The notes below the pieces were generated by a model that had not been told where the DNA came from, searched no databases, and saw only the letters and a program-made list of their open reading frames with translations. A stretch of DNA of 15,035 nt from Pseudomonadota bacterium (GTDB lineage: Bacteria > Pseudomonadota > Alphaproteobacteria > Micavibrionales > Micavibrionaceae), in contig JACQIJ010000043.1 in NCBI GenBank assembly GCA_016198545.1, positions 1-15,035 of the forward strand, given 5' to 3'. Of the stretch, positions 13,501-15,035 are shown piece by piece (within the stretch, counting starts at the first letter, position 1; each line of letters starts with the position of its first letter). The translations under genes were made by a program, and so were the position numbers.

Positions 13501-13899
13501 ATGGGATTTATGGAGCGCATTCACAAAGCACTGGGCTGGGCGATACTGGCTTCGGAAACAAGCCATGTGTTCTGCTGCGTCCTGCCGACGCTGGCGGGCA
13601 TTTTCAGCCTGCTGTCCGGCCTGGGCGTGATCGGCGTGCTGCCCGCCGGGATCATGGAATTCCACGAACTGATGCATCACTGGGAGGTTCCCATGATCAT
13701 TGCTTCCGGCGGCATTCTGGCTCTCGGATGGGCTCTGTACGCCGTCAGCCGGCGACTCGACTGCCACGACACGGGTTGCCATCACGGCGATTGCACCCCG
13801 AAAAAGAACAGAACAGCCCTGATCTTAAAAGCCGCCAGCGTTCTTTTCGCCGTGAACACGACGATTTACCTGATCTTTCACTATCACAACGGATTCTAA
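13501..13899 (+). CDS. Small MerC-like Cys/His-rich inner-membrane protein
   Basis: 132 residues with about four membrane helices (about 10-30, 32-52, 62-83, 106-126). The first helix carries a Cys pair, SHVFCCVLP (21-29, C25-C26). Two histidine clusters stand near the membrane: EFHELMHH (53-60) and FHYH (126-129). A soluble loop, LDCHDTGCHHGDCTP (87-100), has three Cys and three His. The helix pattern and the paired Cys followed by P resemble the MerC/MerT class of mercury or metal transporters, but no mer regulator or reductase is near. Metal binding is inferred from the Cys/His clusters only; function is not established. Two ATGs are possible (13501 and 13510), neither with a strong ribosome-binding site. 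The next gene begins 3 bp after the stop, so the two are probably co-transcribed. Confidence 0.6.
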   Translation: MGFMERIHKALGWAILASETSHVFCCVLPTLAGIFSLLSGLGVIGVLPAGIMEFHELMHHWEVPMIIASGGILALGWALYAVSRRLDCHDTGCHHGDCTPKKNRTALILKAASVLFAVNTTIYLIFHYHNGF

Positions 13900-13902
13900 T
13901 TC

Positions 13903-14463
13903 ATGAAAGCTGCTGCCTCTTTCGCAATCGCCGCTATTCTGACTGCCGGAACCGCATATGCCGAGCCGCCTCCGTCGACAGTCACAGCAGGCAAAAGAGA
14001 AGGCAATGAAATCGTACTGTCCGCGACATTCTATGGATGTACGAAGGATCGGCATCTGGGAACATTCACTCACGAAATGACTATCAGGCCTACTGACCCC
14101 CGGTATCAGCCGACAGAAAACCAAATTGAAAATGTCCGCCAAGCGTATATCGATACGCTTGGCCGCACGAAGAAAGATTTTATCAAATCCACGATATCCA
14201 TCCGCAATCTTAGCCAAATGGAAGAAATATCGCCTTTCAGCCTGTCGCCGCAGGAACTCAAACGGATGGACGACGAGGATTGGGAGGCGCGCAAATCGCT
14301 GCACAAAATGCTGAATGAAATCCTCATAAATGGCCAATCCGGCCACGGAGACGCAAAAGCACAAAGACTTCTGGACGACGGTCACGCTTACACGCTCGGC
14401 ATTCCCCGTTCCGATCGTGCCTACAGCAGCTCCCCCTCGCCGCGTTGCGAGACGCCTTTATAA
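13903..14463 (+). CDS. Exported hypothetical protein with a GCTKD motif
   Basis: 186 residues, not recognised as a named family. Residues 1-20 are a signal peptide: MKAAAS, a hydrophobic core, and a TAYA-EPP cleavage site. The mature part starts with a beta-like stretch, EIVLSATFYGCTKD (36-49), followed by FTHEMTIRP (55-63). A mainly helical, charged region (about 71-165) comes next, with PFSLSPQELKRMDDEDWEAR in it. The end is Ser/Pro rich with a second Cys, C182. C46 and C182 could form a disulphide in the periplasm. A similar GCTKD segment occurs early in the partial exported protein at 14654, beyond the tRNA. The gene follows the MerC-like gene at 3 bp. No terminator is visible after it, only a 5-bp CTGAT/ATCAG stem at 14464-14481. 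Confidence 0.75.
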   Translation: MKAAASFAIAAILTAGTAYAEPPPSTVTAGKREGNEIVLSATFYGCTKDRHLGTFTHEMTIRPTDPRYQPTENQIENVRQAYIDTLGRTKKDFIKSTISIRNLSQMEEISPFSLSPQELKRMDDEDWEARKSLHKMLNEILINGQSGHGDAKAQRLLDDGHAYTLGIPRSDRAYSSSPSPRCETPL

Positions 14464-14504
14464 CTGATTTTTTCATATCAGCAGACGGCTGCATAAATTA
14501 ATAA

Positions 14505-14534
14505 TTGCCAGCCACCCCGTTCATCCCTTATAAC
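14505..14534 (+). promoter_or_regulatory. Promoter of tRNA-Pro
   Basis: TTGCCA (14505-14510, five of six) and TATAAC (14529-14534, five of six) are separated by 18 bp. The predicted start near 14541 is about 15 bases before the mature 5' end of the tRNA at 14556. The sequence between this promoter and the preceding gene (14464-14504) is AT-rich and shows nothing else. Confidence 0.6.
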
Positions 14535-14555
14535 GTCCCCTGTTCCCGCGAAAAT

Positions 14556-14632
14556 CGGGGCGTAGCGCAGCCTGGTAGCGCGTTTGCTTCGGGAGCAAAA
14601 GGTCGCTGGTTCGAATCCAGTCGCCCCGACCA
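14556..14632 (+). tRNA. tRNA-Pro, anticodon CGG
   Basis: A complete cloverleaf of 77 bases including encoded CCA. The acceptor arms are CGGGGCG (14556-14562) and CGCCCCG (14622-14628), followed by A and CCA. The D region reads TAGCGCAGCCTGGTAGCGCG. The anticodon stem TTTGC/GCAAA (14583-14587, 14595-14599) encloses the loop TTCGGGA, with anticodon CGG at 14590-14592 reading CCG. The T arm has CTGG-TTCGAAT-CCAG. The C1-G72 pair and the D-arm pattern are characteristic of bacterial proline tRNAs. Confidence 0.97.
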
Positions 14633-14653
14633 TCCGCCTGAGGTTAAAAGCTC

Positions 14654-15035
14654 ATGAAGCCGCTGCTGCCCTCCTTCGTGCTTGCCGCCGCCGCGCTGAC
14701 CGGCACAATGGCCCCCAGCGCGCCCTACACCGCGCAGGCATTGGGCGTTCCGGATGTCATCCGCCTGACGGGCTGCACAAAGGACGGGATGACGGCTTCG
14801 ACCCATATCGGCGTTTTCGGAAGCATCAAAAGCCATGACGAAACCCGGGCTGTGCTGAACAGGCATTTCCGCGCGCTTGCAGCGCGCTACGCGGGCAAAG
14901 AAACGCAGACGGATGCATTTTCGGACTCCGTAATCGACACGGCAGGAAAGGCCGCGGCCGGATTGGGGCCGGATGCCTCCGTCACGAAAAAAACATTCTA
15001 TTCGAACCTGAAACCGGGGTGCGATCCGCAGGCGC
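14654..15035 (+). CDS. Exported hypothetical protein with a GCTKD motif, 3' truncated by the window end
   Basis: At least 127 residues; the frame is open to the end of the window. A signal peptide is likely (MKPLLPSFVLAAAALTGTMA, cleavage probably after residue 20-28, for example near YTAQA). The mature protein begins VPDVIRLTGCTKD (32-44), then THIGVF, a charged helix around NRHFRALAARYAGK (about 69-82), and a second Cys in LKPGC near the end of what is visible. The GCTKD motif, its position soon after the signal peptide, and the later Cys match the 186-aa exported protein at 13903, so the two may be distant paralogues. No named family is recognised. GAGG (14640-14643) ten bases upstream of ATG 14654 is a possible ribosome-binding site. 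It starts 21 bp after the tRNA. Confidence 0.65.
   Translation, partial: MKPLLPSFVLAAAALTGTMAPSAPYTAQALGVPDVIRLTGCTKDGMTASTHIGVFGSIKSHDETRAVLNRHFRALAARYAGKETQTDAFSDSVIDTAGKAAAGLGPDASVTKKTFYSNLKPGCDPQA

Noticed and set aside
13204..13785. 193-codon minus-strand open frame spanning the fsa and MerC-like genes
   Set aside because: It crosses two real genes and a structured intergenic region and shows no protein-like hydrophobic pattern.
14464..14481. Terminator after the 186-aa exported protein
   Set aside because: The CTGAT/ATCAG stem is only 5 bp and AT-rich, and its T-run is in the loop rather than after the stem.
14556..14632. tRNA-Pro as an attachment site for an integrated element
   Set aside because: No integrase gene and no second copy of the tRNA 3' end are visible in the sequence downstream, which is cut off at 15035; there is no positive evidence.
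1..15035. CRISPR array, insertion sequence or phage segment
   Set aside because: No direct-repeat series, transposase or integrase motif, or terminal inverted repeat pair was seen on either strand.

Overview
The window looks like a stretch of chromosome from a Gram-negative, probably alphaproteobacterial, organism with a densely packed genome. The evidence is the gene content and style: priA divergent from a small transaldolase-like fsa gene, SpoU and RlmI-like RNA methyltransferases joined by 4-nt stop/start overlaps, a Cys-free DHH phosphoesterase, and a tRNA-Pro with an encoded CCA. The lineage is inferred from protein character only and is moderately supported. No phage, transposase, integrase or CRISPR array is visible.

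Layout. Positions 1-1673 are a surface-glycan block: the C-terminal end of a probable GT39/ArnT-like membrane glycosyltransferase (+), a GtrA-type flippase-like protein (-) that overlaps it tail to tail, and a GtrB-type polyprenyl-phosphate glycosyltransferase (+). Next come a DHH/DHHA1 phosphoesterase (1695-2675) and a protein I read as a duplicated, degenerate HIT-like fold (2720-3478), which has its own consensus-like promoter.

Positions 3568-8158 form a five-gene run on the + strand with gaps of 3 bp or overlaps of 4 nt. It holds LD-carboxypeptidase (ldcA family), an RlmI-like class I methyltransferase, a SpoU/TrmH-family RNA methyltransferase, a protein that reads as a genuine protein arginine methyltransferase (PRMT) homologue, and a PAP2 membrane phosphatase/transferase. 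The run is preceded by a promoter placed so that transcription would begin at the ldcA ATG, which suggests a leaderless mRNA.

The second half holds a TraX/acyltransferase-like membrane protein (-), a membrane-fused spermidine-synthase-like protein (+), and primosomal helicase PriA (-), which carries an in-frame palindromic repeat in a linker. These are followed by transaldolase/FSA (+), a small MerC-like Cys/His-rich membrane protein (+), an exported 186-aa protein (+), tRNA-Pro(CGG) with a clear promoter, and the start of a second exported protein sharing a GCTKD motif with the first.

The most unusual items are the bacterial PRMT homologue embedded in an RNA-methyltransferase operon, the two-halved HIT-like protein that has lost catalytic histidines, the palindromic element inside priA, a perfect 20-bp palindrome at the end of gtrB, and the pair of GCTKD exported proteins flanking the tRNA.
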